This document shows positions 1 to 7,176 of a DNA stretch of 12,527 bases, in pieces. Both the position numbers and the translations under genes were made by a program. The stretch comes from Pseudomonadota bacterium (GTDB lineage Bacteria; Pseudomonadota; Alphaproteobacteria; Rhizobiales; Xanthobacteraceae), in the NCBI GenBank assembly GCA_023390695.1, contig JAEWCJ010000105.1:1-12527 (forward strand), read 5' to 3'. The notes beneath the pieces are model-generated. The model saw only the letters and a list, made by a program, of their open reading frames with translations, did not search any database and was not told the origin of the DNA. Every line of letters starts with the position of its first letter. Positions within the stretch are counted from its first letter, which is position 1.

Positions 1-191
1 GCGATATGATCGGCGTTTTCACCGAGCTTGCATCGGAAGTATTCGAGACATCGTTCGGCCTGGTGCGGCGGCCGGTGCCGCTGAATATCGGCAAGATCGG
101 CACCAACATGGTCTGGCACACGCGCAACAACAACGACCAGAAACAGGCCTGGCTGCGCGAACAGGTCAGGCTGATCTACAAGGGTCTTTGA
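1..191 (+). CDS. 3' end of a LysR-type transcriptional regulator (partial)
   Basis: Only the last ~63 codons are present; the frame is open through the left edge, so the Met at position 6 is probably internal. The visible tail contains GLVRRPVPL, then MVWHTRNNND, then WLREQVRLIY. This matches the usual end of the LysR substrate-binding (periplasmic-binding-like) domain, where a strand with WH-x-R is followed by D-x-x-x-x-WLR and a last helix. The DNA-binding helix-turn-helix would lie upstream of the window. If LysR-type, it would be a cytoplasmic effector-responsive activator or repressor. The gene converges on the chemoreceptor gene, so its target cannot be deduced from position, though the nearby oxygenase operon is a possible one. 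The family call rests on this short tail alone. Confidence 0.65.
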   Translation, partial: DMIGVFTELASEVFETSFGLVRRPVPLNIGKIGTNMVWHTRNNNDQKQAWLREQVRLIYKGL

Positions 192-276
192 GCTCCGCCA
201 TCAGACGCATCGTCGCGTTCGCGGCCTGCATCGACCGCGTGGCCGCACAGCCCGGCCGCAAACGCGCGCGTTGCGC
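192..276. repeat. Convergent intergenic region with CG-rich palindromes
   Basis: This is the gap between two converging genes. It holds an inverted repeat GCGGCC (221-226) / GGCCGC (241-246) with a 14-nt loop. It also holds a perfect 12-bp palindrome AACGCGCGCGTT (261-272), whose core is eight bases of alternating C and G. Neither is followed by a T-run on either strand, so an intrinsic terminator is not clearly supported. The hairpins could still slow RNA polymerase or protect 3' ends. Confidence 0.35.
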
Positions 277-2628
277 CTAAAATTCCTTCCAGTCTTCCGG
301 ATCGTTGGCCAGGGCCGTGGCGCCATGCACGCGTCCGGTCACCCTTCTTGCTGCGCGTGTCGGCCGCACCACCGGCGCTTTGGCCTTGCGGACTTCCGGC
401 GCGGGGCGCTTCACGGAAGGCACGGCGACTTCCTCACCAAGACGGAACAAGCCAATTCGCTCGGACATTGCGCCCTGCTGATCTTCCAGCGTTTTCGCAG
501 TGGCGGCGTTTTCCTCGACCAGAGCCGAATTCTGCTGAGTCACCTCGTCCATCTGATGCAGCGCCTTGCTGATCTGATCCAGACCGGACGCCTGCTCGAC
601 GCTGGCATGGGCGATTTCGGACACGATATCGGCAACCTGCTTAATGGAGCCGACAATCTCATTCAGCGACGCGCCGGCGCGGTTCACCAGATCGACCCCG
701 TCACGCACCTGGCCCGAGGAATTGACGATCAGATCCTTGATATCCTTGGCCGCCTGCGAGGAGCGCTGCGCCAGACTGCGCACTTCGGACGCCACGACGG
801 CAAACCCGCGGCCCGCTTCGCCAGCGCGCGCGGCTTCCACCGCAGCGTTGAGCGCCAACAGGTTGGTCTGCCGGGCGATCTCGTCGATGACGCTGATGAT
901 ATCGGAAATCTTGCCGGAGGATTCCTCGATCCTCGCCATCGCGGATACGGCTTCGGACACCACCTTGCCGCCGCGCTCTGCCACCTCCCATGTACCCTTG
1001 GTCAGAGTATTGGCATGCTGGGCGCTCTCGGCATTCTTTTTCACGGTCGCCGAGATTTCCTCCATCGAGGCCGAAGTCTCTTCCAGGCTTGCCGCCTGCT
1101 CCTCAGTCCGCTGGGACAGATCGGTGGTGCTGGTGGAGATTTCCGCAGCGGCGTTGGAGACTTCGCGAGTCGCTTCCGTAATCGCACGGATGGTTTCGTG
1201 CAGCCCCGTCATCGCGGCGTTAAAGTCGTCCCTGATCTGATGATAGGCCTCAGGGAAATCCCCTGACAGCCGGAACGTCAGATCCCCCTCCGAGAGCTTG
1301 CCCAGGCCTTCGCCCAGCGCGCGCATGGCTTCTGCCTGCTCAGCCGCCGCCTTGGCCCGCTCTTCTGCGGCCCTTGCCTGCTGCGCAGCTTCCGCCTTCT
1401 GCCGCTGCAAGGTCTCGTCTGCCTCACGGCGCGCCTTGTCGACCGCGAGAACCTTGAACTTCTCGACCGCGTTGGCGACATCGCCGATCTCGTCCTTGCG
1501 GTCCAAGCCGGGCAGGACGACATCAAAATCGCCCTCCGCGAGTTTCAGCATGGCGCCCTGGATATGACGCAGGGGGCCGGTGACGCGCCATGACACGACG
1601 ACCATCATGGCTGCAGTCAGGATGATGGCGACCAGCAGCAATGCGATCTGCATTATCAGATTCTGCATCGCGGCTGCGCTCTGCACGCTGGCACGCTCGT
1701 TGGCCACGTCGAGAGCGACCTCGGCCACGCCCAGCAGCGATGCCAGTTTGGCAACGGACATCGGCGTCCATTCTTCCGCCTTGATCCCGGTTGGCTCATC
1801 CGCGGCGACCGAGCGCATGACCTTGAGGCGGAGATCGATGAATTCCTTGGCGAAATATTCGCGCTTGGCCCGCTCGAGTGCTTCCTTGAAGCGCTGCGGC
1901 AGGGGCAGGCTGGCCGCTACACCTTCCAGCGCTTCCCATGCCCCGTCGGCTTTCGACGTGTTGACGAAGTAAATGCGCATGGGCTCGCTGGGCAACTTCT
2001 GGCCGGCAAGGCCGTTGGCGAGCATCGCCTGCGCATCGCCGGCGGAATTACGAGCCTGCCAGGCCAGCTGCTTGATAATCAGAAGCTGGTCTACATACGC
2101 ATCCTGCATGGCCACAAGGCGGGTCAGTTGGGCCGACAGCGTATCGAGGCTTTTCAGCAGATCGTCTGCGGTCTTGAAATGCTCCTGCGCCAGGCCGGCA
2201 CGACGCGACGCCTTTGGCTGCGTGACGGCGACCGCAGTCTCGGCATGCAGGGCGGAGAGCTTTTTCACCGTCTCCACCATGCCCGGGAAGATCGTCTCCT
2301 TTTCCGGCCAGTCCAGGCGCTCCAGGCCCGCGAGAGCCGGCTTCAATGCCGTCATCGCAGCGTGGCGCACGTCCTGGGTTTGCTTGGTCAGCGACTGCAG
2401 CTGCCGGTCGCCATTCATGTCACGGAAAGTCGTCGATCGGTCGACGCGCAGATTATGCTGGGCGGTGAAGACGTTACCCGAGACATCGACCACCATGGCG
2501 ATGCGGTCGGCTGCCTTGAGGCGATTCCAGGATTCCCAGGCAGTGAGCGCCAGCATGGCTACGACGGCTGCGCCCAGCGTTCCGATGACTGCCTTCAGAA
2601 TGAGGTTGACTGAAATCCGATTGCCCAT
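277..2628 (-). CDS. Methyl-accepting chemotaxis protein (transmembrane chemoreceptor)
   Basis: A 783-aa inner-membrane chemoreceptor that would signal through CheW/CheA to the flagellar motor. Membrane segments lie at about residues 10-30 and 323-346, bracketing a ~290-residue, mostly helical periplasmic sensor region that I cannot assign to a named ligand-binding family. A HAMP domain follows (about 347-400, with [20 protein letters not shown]), then an Ala/Glu/Arg-rich coiled coil (about 401-436) and a second HAMP-like unit (about 437-485, [10 protein letters not shown]). The signalling hairpin has its conserved tip at about 582-620 ([20 protein letters not shown] and [15 protein letters not shown]). 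A Pro/Lys/Arg-rich linker leads to the terminal pentapeptide DWKEF (779-783), which resembles the NWETF tail that tethers CheR/CheB adaptation enzymes. The start is supported by GGGGAC six bases upstream. It lies 106 nt downstream of the glutamine synthetase-like gene on the same strand and may have its own weak promoter. Its ligand is unknown. Confidence 0.96.
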   Translation of the reverse strand: MGNRISVNLILKAVIGTLGAAVVAMLALTAWESWNRLKAADRIAMVVDVSGNVFTAQHNLRVDRSTTFRDMNGDRQLQSLTKQTQDVRHAAMTALKPALAGLERLDWPEKETIFPGMVETVKKLSALHAETAVAVTQPKASRRAGLAQEHFKTADDLLKSLDTLSAQLTRLVAMQDAYVDQLLIIKQLAWQARNSAGDAQAMLANGLAGQKLPSEPMRIYFVNTSKADGAWEALEGVAASLPLPQRFKEALERAKREYFAKEFIDLRLKVMRSVAADEPTGIKAEEWTPMSVAKLASLLGVAEVALDVANERASVQSAAAMQNLIMQIALLLVAIILTAAMMVVVSWRVTGPLRHIQGAMLKLAEGDFDVVLPGLDRKDEIGDVANAVEKFKVLAVDKARREADETLQRQKAEAAQQARAAEERAKAAAEQAEAMRALGEGLGKLSEGDLTFRLSGDFPEAYHQIRDDFNAAMTGLHETIRAITEATREVSNAAAEISTSTTDLSQRTEEQAASLEETSASMEEISATVKKNAESAQHANTLTKGTWEVAERGGKVVSEAVSAMARIEESSGKISDIISVIDEIARQTNLLALNAAVEAARAGEAGRGFAVVASEVRSLAQRSSQAAKDIKDLIVNSSGQVRDGVDLVNRAGASLNEIVGSIKQVADIVSEIAHASVEQASGLDQISKALHQMDEVTQQNSALVEENAATAKTLEDQQGAMSERIGLFRLGEEVAVPSVKRPAPEVRKAKAPVVRPTRAARRVTGRVHGATALANDPEDWKEF

Positions 2629-2661
2629 AAACGTCCCCGATTGCCGAGCCGATGACGTTTC

Positions 2662-2690
2662 TATCTAGCAATTGGTAAATCTGTGGTTTA
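2662..2690 (-). promoter_or_regulatory. Weak candidate promoter for the chemoreceptor gene
   Basis: On the minus strand a TAAACC box (2685-2690) and a TAGATA box (2662-2667) are separated by 17 nt. They sit about 35 nt before the chemoreceptor start, inside a locally AT-rich stretch. Each matches the sigma-70 consensus at only about half of its positions. If real, the chemoreceptor can be transcribed apart from the oxygenase/ligase pair. Confidence 0.25.
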
Positions 2691-2711
2691 GCAGCCCTGC
2701 ATGAACGATGG

Positions 2712-2726
2712 CACGGTCATGCCGTG
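2712..2726. repeat. Small hairpin just past the GS-like gene stop
   Basis: CACGG (2712-2716) and CCGTG (2722-2726) form a perfect 5-bp stem with a 5-nt loop, nine bases beyond the stop of the glutamine synthetase-like gene. No U-tract follows on the minus strand, so at most it is an RNA 3'-end stabiliser or pause site. Confidence 0.25.
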
Positions 2727-2734
2727 GATGCGTG

Positions 2735-4222
2735 TCAGAACAGATCAAAGTATTCCTTCTGTTCCCAGCGCGTCACCTCGGCGGTGTCCGCCGTTTCTTC
2801 GGATCTGTAACGCGCAATTTCTGCTTCCTTGATGCGCAAATAATAATCAACGAAACCATCGCCGAAACCCGTGCGGAAGCACGCGCTGGCCCGCAAAGCA
2901 TCGAGTGCCTCGCCGAGCGATTTCGGCATCGGCTCCGCCTCGGTCTCGTAGGGCGTGTCGGCGGACGGACCGGGATCGCGACGGGAGTCGACACCTTCAA
3001 GCCCGGCGACGATCTGCGACGCCATGTAGAGATAAGGATTGGCCGCGGGCTCGCCGACACGGTTCTCCAGATGCGTCGCCGCATCGCCCGGCCGGCCCAG
3101 CACCCGCACCATGACGCCGCGATTGTCCTGCCCCCAGATCACCCGATCGGGCGCCAGTGCATAGGCGCGATAGCGCTTGTAGCCGTTGAGCGTCGGCGTG
3201 GTGAAGGCTGCTGCCGCCTTCGCATTGGCCAGCAAGCCGGCGAGATAGGACCGTCCGAGCGGCGAAAGCACTTGTCCGCAGTCGCTCGACGCAAAGGCAT
3301 TGGCTTTCGTTCTGGAATCCACGAGCGATTGGTGCAGATGCCAGCCGCTGGAAAAGATGTTCGGCAATCCCGGCCGGCACATGAAGGTGCAGTGCAGCCC
3401 GTGGCGTCTCGCGATCTGCTTCATGGCGCTGCGGAACAGCACCATCATGTCCGCCGCCTGCAGACCCGGCACCGGCCGGAAGGTGAATTCGCATTGGCTC
3501 GGCCCCAGTTCCACTTCCATCGAACGGAACGGCAGGCCGAGCGCCGTCACCGCCCGCCAGAACGGCTCGAGCACCGGCTCGACCTGATCGGAACGCGCTT
3601 CGGTGAGCAGTTGGAAGCCCTGATGAATGAAGCTGACCTCCGGCGGCTCGCCCGGCCAGGTGCAATCCGCCGCTGCAAGCCTGGGATTCTCCAGCTTGAA
3701 CAGATGAAATTCGACCTCCAGACCGGCGACAAAATCGAAACCGGCCTCGGACAGCCGCGACAAGGCCTTGCGGTAGAGCTGCCGCGTGGAGAACGGCACC
3801 GGCTTGCCGCCCGGAAAATAGATATCGCAGAGCAGCCAGCCGGTATTCGGCGCCCAGGGCAGGACACGGAAAGTCGTCGGATCGGCGATCATCAGGAAAT
3901 CGCCGGCGCCTTCCATCTCCGTCATCCCGAAGCCGCCGCCCGGCGTGAAGACCGGGAACACCGTGCGATGCGAAGTATCCTTGGCCAGCAGGGTCGAGGT
4001 CATCGCCACGCCGTTGCGCATCATCCTGGCAGCTTCGCTGGCGACAACGGTCTTGCCGCGCAAGACTCCGTGCTGATCGACAAAGGAAAAGCGCACAAGC
4101 TCCAGCTTGCGCGCTTCGATTTCCTGCTCGACGATTTCCGCCGCCTTTGCCTGCTCGCCGGACCACAGATCGTGGCGCTCGACGAAGCTCATGCCGGACG
4201 CGCGATGTTCATGTGATGACAT
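2735..4222 (-). CDS. Glutamine synthetase-like ligase (probable gamma-glutamyl-amide synthetase)
   Basis: The 495-aa protein has the GS fold from end to end. A beta-grasp-like N-terminus (about 40-60, FVDQHGVLRGKTV) is followed by the metal-binding E-x-E in GLEVEFHLF (E169, E171). Next come EVELGPSQCEF (E238, E245), the SGWHLHQS histidine motif (about 292-299), NGYKRY (346-351), NRGVMVRV (367-374) and AANPYLYMASQIVAG (393-407). The end, WEQKEYFDLF, is typical of the family. The D-G-S-S segment of true ammonia-using GS, carrying the Asp linked to ammonium binding, is not recognisable; the region reads GVAMTSTLLAKD. It therefore more likely ligates glutamate to an organic amine with ATP than makes glutamine. 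The start at 4222 is chosen because GGAGAG lies five bases upstream; the longer frame to 4372 would overlap the oxygenase gene. Lying 25 nt after the oxygenase gene, it is very probably co-transcribed with it. Family certain, substrate unknown. Confidence 0.9.
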   Translation of the reverse strand: MSSHEHRASGMSFVERHDLWSGEQAKAAEIVEQEIEARKLELVRFSFVDQHGVLRGKTVVASEAARMMRNGVAMTSTLLAKDTSHRTVFPVFTPGGGFGMTEMEGAGDFLMIADPTTFRVLPWAPNTGWLLCDIYFPGGKPVPFSTRQLYRKALSRLSEAGFDFVAGLEVEFHLFKLENPRLAAADCTWPGEPPEVSFIHQGFQLLTEARSDQVEPVLEPFWRAVTALGLPFRSMEVELGPSQCEFTFRPVPGLQAADMMVLFRSAMKQIARRHGLHCTFMCRPGLPNIFSSGWHLHQSLVDSRTKANAFASSDCGQVLSPLGRSYLAGLLANAKAAAAFTTPTLNGYKRYRAYALAPDRVIWGQDNRGVMVRVLGRPGDAATHLENRVGEPAANPYLYMASQIVAGLEGVDSRRDPGPSADTPYETEAEPMPKSLGEALDALRASACFRTGFGDGFVDYYLRIKEAEIARYRSEETADTAEVTRWEQKEYFDLF

Positions 4223-4247
4223 GGACGCTCTCCGGCCTGGCGTCTCC

Positions 4248-5561
4248 TCAATGGCCGTTGGCCCAGGATGCCTTCCGCCGCTTCTCTTCGGCGGCACGCC
4301 AATAGCCCTGCCAATCGCCGGCCGGGCCGATGCCGTCGATGGCGGCCGGACCGGTGATTTTGCCGGCGGCATCAGCGTCGAGCACCATCAGCAGCTTCTC
4401 ATCGTCCTTGCCGGCCCTGGCGATGGCGTCACGCAGGATGCGGCGATAGGCGGTGATCGCCTTGTCGGATTGTCCAAGATGCTCCTTGGTGCGGTCCTGG
4501 ACCTCGCCCATCGACTCGCAAGCCCATTGATCGTGCACGTTGATGTCGGCGCCCATGCCGGTATAGGTCTCGTGCTCCTGCTCGTGCGGATCGAACCCGT
4601 AATCGTTGCGCTTGTTCTTGCGCGGGATGTAATCCGGCAATTCGTACAATTCGAGCCGCTGACGGCGCATCTCGTCCTTGTCCACCGCGCCGCCGAAGCT
4701 GGTGAAGATCGCGTACCAATAATGTTTGGTGTCGTCGACCGGCACATGCCATTGCGTGATGGTCATGTCGCTGGACATCGGAATCGTGAACGAATTCGGG
4801 AAGATCAGATTGGTGACGCGCACATGCATGCGCGCATCGTTGATCTGCCGCAGCGTCATCAGCCGCAAGCCGAAATCGGTGTGTTCGACCTCGATGCGCG
4901 GACGCGGAAATTCGCGCATGACCCTGGTCATTGGCATGTCGGAATCGACCGAGTGATCGCGGAACAGCTTGCCGTAGCCCTGGTTCGGATCTTCGTCCTC
5001 GAAGAAGCGATGCAGGAATGAGGTGTGGGCGGGATCGATGCCGACCTCGAGCGACTGCAGCCAGTTGCACTCGATCAGCCCCTTGAAGGCGAAAGTGTGC
5101 GAATTCGGCGCGACGAAACAGTCCATCTGCGGCAAGGCCGGCGGCTCGCCGGGACCCATATAGGCGAACAGGATGCCGCTCTTCTCGACCACCGGGTAGG
5201 CTTTCTGCCGGATATTGGCGCAGAGATTGCTGCCGTCCGGTTCCGCCGGCGTCTCCAGGCATTTGCCGTCGACATCGAATTTCCAGCCATGGAAGGCGCA
5301 GCGCAATCCGTCCGCCTCGAGCCGCCCGAAGGCGAGGTCGGTGCCGCGGTGCGGGCAGGCGCGGTCGAGCAGGCCGTAGCGGCCCTCGCCATCCTTGAAG
5401 ATCACCAGATTTTCGCCCAGCAACTTGACCGGCTTGATCGGCCGATTGCCGGACAATTCGTCAACAAGCGCAGCCGGTTGCCAGTAACGGCGCAGCAGGT
5501 TGCCGGCGCCTGTTCCCCGGCCGGTCCGGGTGATGAGGTTGTTCTGTTCTGCACTCAGCAT
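4248..5561 (-). CDS. Rieske non-haem iron oxygenase, alpha subunit (phthalate 4,5-dioxygenase type)
   Basis: A 437-aa cytoplasmic oxygenase subunit expected to hydroxylate or dealkylate an aromatic or similar substrate, using O2 and electrons from a reductase. The N-terminal Rieske [2Fe-2S] domain has C69-x-H71 (ACPHRGTDL) and C88-x-x-H91 (CAFHGWKFD). The mononuclear iron site is E172-x3-D176-x2-H179-x4-H184 (EVGIDPAHTSFLH), with D176 as the usual electron bridge. D356 in MGEVQDRTKEHLG is a plausible third iron ligand. The opening (MLSAEQNNLITRTGRGTGAGNLLRRYW) and length match the phthalate 4,5-dioxygenase/3-chlorobenzoate dioxygenase group, which usually works without a beta subunit and with a separate FMN/[2Fe-2S] reductase. 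No such reductase is in this window. GGAG lies about six bases before the start. It is first in an apparent operon with the GS-like ligase, suggesting an amine or gamma-glutamylated substrate (inference). Confidence 0.93.
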   Translation of the reverse strand: MLSAEQNNLITRTGRGTGAGNLLRRYWQPAALVDELSGNRPIKPVKLLGENLVIFKDGEGRYGLLDRACPHRGTDLAFGRLEADGLRCAFHGWKFDVDGKCLETPAEPDGSNLCANIRQKAYPVVEKSGILFAYMGPGEPPALPQMDCFVAPNSHTFAFKGLIECNWLQSLEVGIDPAHTSFLHRFFEDEDPNQGYGKLFRDHSVDSDMPMTRVMREFPRPRIEVEHTDFGLRLMTLRQINDARMHVRVTNLIFPNSFTIPMSSDMTITQWHVPVDDTKHYWYAIFTSFGGAVDKDEMRRQRLELYELPDYIPRKNKRNDYGFDPHEQEHETYTGMGADINVHDQWACESMGEVQDRTKEHLGQSDKAITAYRRILRDAIARAGKDDEKLLMVLDADAAGKITGPAAIDGIGPAGDWQGYWRAAEEKRRKASWANGH

Positions 5562-5594
5562 GGAGAACTCCGATCTGTCCCTTCAAGGCGTCGG

Positions 5595-5626
5595 AGCAGT
5601 TTATACAAATACTGAAAATTGCAATA
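5595..5626 (-). promoter_or_regulatory. AT-rich promoter/operator region for the oxygenase-ligase operon
   Basis: An AT-rich island in GC-rich surroundings sits 34-65 nt before the oxygenase start. On the minus strand it carries a TATAAA box (5600-5605), suitably placed for a -10 element with a ~30-nt leader. A perfect 8-bp palindrome ATTGCAAT (5618-5625) lies just upstream. No good -35 box exists at 16-18 nt spacing; the TTGCAA within the palindrome is only 13 nt away. This would fit a regulated, activator-dependent promoter. No T-N11-A LysR site was identified with certainty. Confidence 0.35.
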
Positions 5627-5710
5627 CGCGCCTGCAGCCCTTGCAGAAACGCAGGGGAACCTTTCCGCAGCCGCGCAAACCCCGGCCGCGGCTGTGGATT
5701 GAAACCGCAA

Positions 5711-6061
5711 TCAGGACCAGCCGGCCGCAGCCCGCCGGCGCATATAGGCTTCGCGGCGCCCGCGCAGCCGCTCGGCCATGGCCCGCGCTTCGTCCAGGCT
5801 GGTTGCTGCGCAGGTCCGGTATTCCAGATCCTCATTGCGATAACGCGGCCGCTTGCGCGCAAACAACACACGCAAACCCCTCGCAGGTCGTGGCATCAGC
5901 ACGGCAAGGGTCTGTGCGACATTTCCGGAATGGGCGAAAGCGATCTGTTCGCCGGTGCCGGTATGCCGGACTTCAAATACCCCCGGGCCGATCGGGGCAT
6001 CGATATGTCCGCCATTGTCGGGATTAGGATAGGGCTTCCAATTCACCCAGGAGCTGACCAT
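5711..6061 (-). CDS. Hypothetical protein, possibly GIY-YIG-like
   Basis: A 116-aa soluble, Arg-rich protein with no signal peptide or membrane segment. It begins WVNWKPYPNPDNGGHIDAPIG. The next part, PGVFEVRHTGTGEQIAFAHS (26-45), has the spacing of a GIY...YIG pair: GVFEV at 27-31 and IAFAHSGN at 40-47. A helix rich in Glu/Arg follows (SLDEARAMAERLRGRREAYM), which might hold the family's late glutamate. The glycine of the second motif is missing (AFAHS rather than Y-I/V-G-x-S), so nuclease activity is doubtful. The GIY-YIG link is an inference from pattern, not an established assignment. The upstream Shine-Dalgarno is weak (AAGAAG). It stands 149 nt upstream of the oxygenase gene on the same strand, but the gap holds the probable oxygenase promoter, so it is probably a separate unit. 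Confidence 0.75.
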   Translation of the reverse strand: MVSSWVNWKPYPNPDNGGHIDAPIGPGVFEVRHTGTGEQIAFAHSGNVAQTLAVLMPRPARGLRVLFARKRPRYRNEDLEYRTCAATSLDEARAMAERLRGRREAYMRRRAAAGWS

Positions 6062-6205
6062 ATCTTCTTACCCATAAATGCAAGCCAACCCCTTCCCGTG
6101 CGCGATCACGCGCGCAACATAACGCGAGGCGCGGCAAAGCGTTCCCGGCAAGACAAAGCTCTTAAGATGTAGGACGAGAGAGGTAGGCGATGCCCGGCGT
6201 CACAT
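6062..6205. other. 144-nt intergenic gap with one inverted repeat
   Basis: Between the 116-aa gene and the hydrolase gene the only clear structure is TGCGCG (6099-6104) / CGCGCA (6111-6116), a perfect 6-bp inverted repeat with a 6-nt spacer. It lies about 40 nt upstream of the 116-aa gene, so it could be an operator or a leader hairpin. No convincing promoter boxes were found. Confidence 0.3.
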
Positions 6206-6219
6206 TCAGCGGCCGGGCA
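6191..6219. repeat. 8-bp hairpin spanning the hydrolase stop codon
   Basis: TGCCCGGC (6191-6198) and GCCGGGCA (6212-6219) pair perfectly with a 13-nt loop. The hydrolase stop codon (6206-6208) lies inside the loop. No U-tract follows on the minus strand, so it is not a textbook intrinsic terminator. It could stall ribosomes or protect the transcript 3' end. Confidence 0.4.
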
Positions 6220-7057
6220 ATACCAGGACCTTCGGCTTCGCCGGAAGCGTACCCTTGGACACCACGACCGACGGCGTCTCGTTCATCTCGATGTCGAACT
6301 TGTCGCGCATGCGATCAAGAAATCGATTCAGCGTGAACACGCTGAAATAGTGCATGGGAATGATCAGCGGCGCCTTCAGGCTTTCCAGCACCTCGACCAT
6401 ACCGTCGAGATCCAGCGTCATGCCTCCGTCCACCGGCACCATCACCGCATCCAGCCGCCCGATCTCGTTCACCTGCTGCGCGGTGAGAGTGTGATGCAGA
6501 TGCCCGAGATGGGCGATGCAGAGATTGGCCACCTCGAACACGAAAATTGAATTGCCGTGCTGCTGGGTGCCGCCGCCGTAATCGCGGATATTGGTCGGCA
6601 CATTGCGCACCCGCACATCCTTGATCTGCACGTCATGCCGCACCGGCCGGCCATATTCACTCGCCCAGCCGCGCAGAACATGCGCGATCCCCGGATCCGG
6701 GGCATCGGTGTAGTGGGTCGAATGCGCGCGGTTCATGGTCACGACGTCGGGCAGCATCGGCGGCTTCACGTAGTCGTTATAGTCGGTGGCGACACGCACC
6801 CGGCCCGCGCTTTCGAGCAGGAACGTGGAATGTCCGATATACGTGATCCGCACCTGATCTGACGACAGCGCTGCCAGCCGCAGCGAGGCTGGAACAACCG
6901 GCAATCGCGGAGAGGCGATCAGGCCCGGGCAATTTTCCATCACATCGGCTTGCGGCGGCTTGGCTTGCACACGCTCGAAGGCGGCGGATGATCCTGCGGT
7001 GGAAACGGCGGCCAGCAATATTCCTGCCGCAATGACGACCAAGCCCTGCAAATGCAT
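6206..7057 (-). CDS. Exported metallo-beta-lactamase-fold hydrolase (UlaG/COG2220-like)
   Basis: The 283-aa protein has an N-terminal signal peptide (about 1-26, hydrophobic core LVVIAAGILLAAVSTAG ending near SSAAF) and so probably acts in the periplasm. The mature part opens with VRITYIGHSTFLLES (about 69-83), the usual first strands of the fold. Later come IAHLGHLHH (181-189), D210 in PVDGG and IPMHYF (233-238), all typical metal-site elements of the UlaG-like branch. The main metal motif is unusual: where H-x-H-x-D-H is expected, the sequence reads NRAHSTHYTD (H112, H115, D118). The substrate is unknown. A TTG codon precedes the ATG directly (7058-7060), but GGGAG is seven bases before the ATG and only four before the TTG, so the ATG was chosen. 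It appears to be monocistronic. Confidence 0.85.
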   Translation of the reverse strand: MHLQGLVVIAAGILLAAVSTAGSSAAFERVQAKPPQADVMENCPGLIASPRLPVVPASLRLAALSSDQVRITYIGHSTFLLESAGRVRVATDYNDYVKPPMLPDVVTMNRAHSTHYTDAPDPGIAHVLRGWASEYGRPVRHDVQIKDVRVRNVPTNIRDYGGGTQQHGNSIFVFEVANLCIAHLGHLHHTLTAQQVNEIGRLDAVMVPVDGGMTLDLDGMVEVLESLKAPLIIPMHYFSVFTLNRFLDRMRDKFDIEMNETPSVVVSKGTLPAKPKVLVLPGR

Positions 7058-7147
7058 CAAGCCGCTCCCGTCAATCCGCGCAAACTATGCCACGGATCGA
7101 ACGGTGCGGCCACATCGCGAGACGTGCAACCAACGCATGAACAAGCG

Positions 7148-7169
7148 GCGGCGCTGGCCCTCGCGCCGC
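7148..7169 (-). terminator. GC-rich hairpin after the coiled-coil protein gene
   Basis: GCGGCGC (7148-7154) and GCGCCGC (7163-7169) form a perfect 7-bp stem with an 8-nt loop, starting seven bases past the stop codon of the 241-aa gene. On the minus strand it is followed by CGCTTGTTC, a poor U-tract. It is a plausible weak intrinsic terminator separating this gene from the hydrolase gene. Confidence 0.4.
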
Positions 7170-7176
7170 GGACCGC

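Noticed and set aside
271..1266. Long plus-strand open frame opposite the chemoreceptor gene
   Set aside because: It is antisense to a clearly conserved MCP; its His/Arg/Gly-rich translation is the usual shadow of GC-rich coding DNA.
2640..2700. Flagellar sigma-28 promoter before the chemoreceptor gene
   Set aside because: A CTAAAC box and a GATA element exist, but their spacing and the downstream box do not fit TAAA-N15-GCCGATAA.
2708..4216. 502-codon plus-strand open frame opposite the GS-like gene
   Set aside because: Arg/His-rich translation with no recognisable domain, fully antisense to a gene with intact GS motifs.
4223..4372. N-terminal extension of the GS-like frame by 50 residues
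   Set aside because: It overlaps the end of the oxygenase gene, is Pro/Arg-rich and low in complexity, and the ATG at 4222 has a well-spaced GGAGAG.
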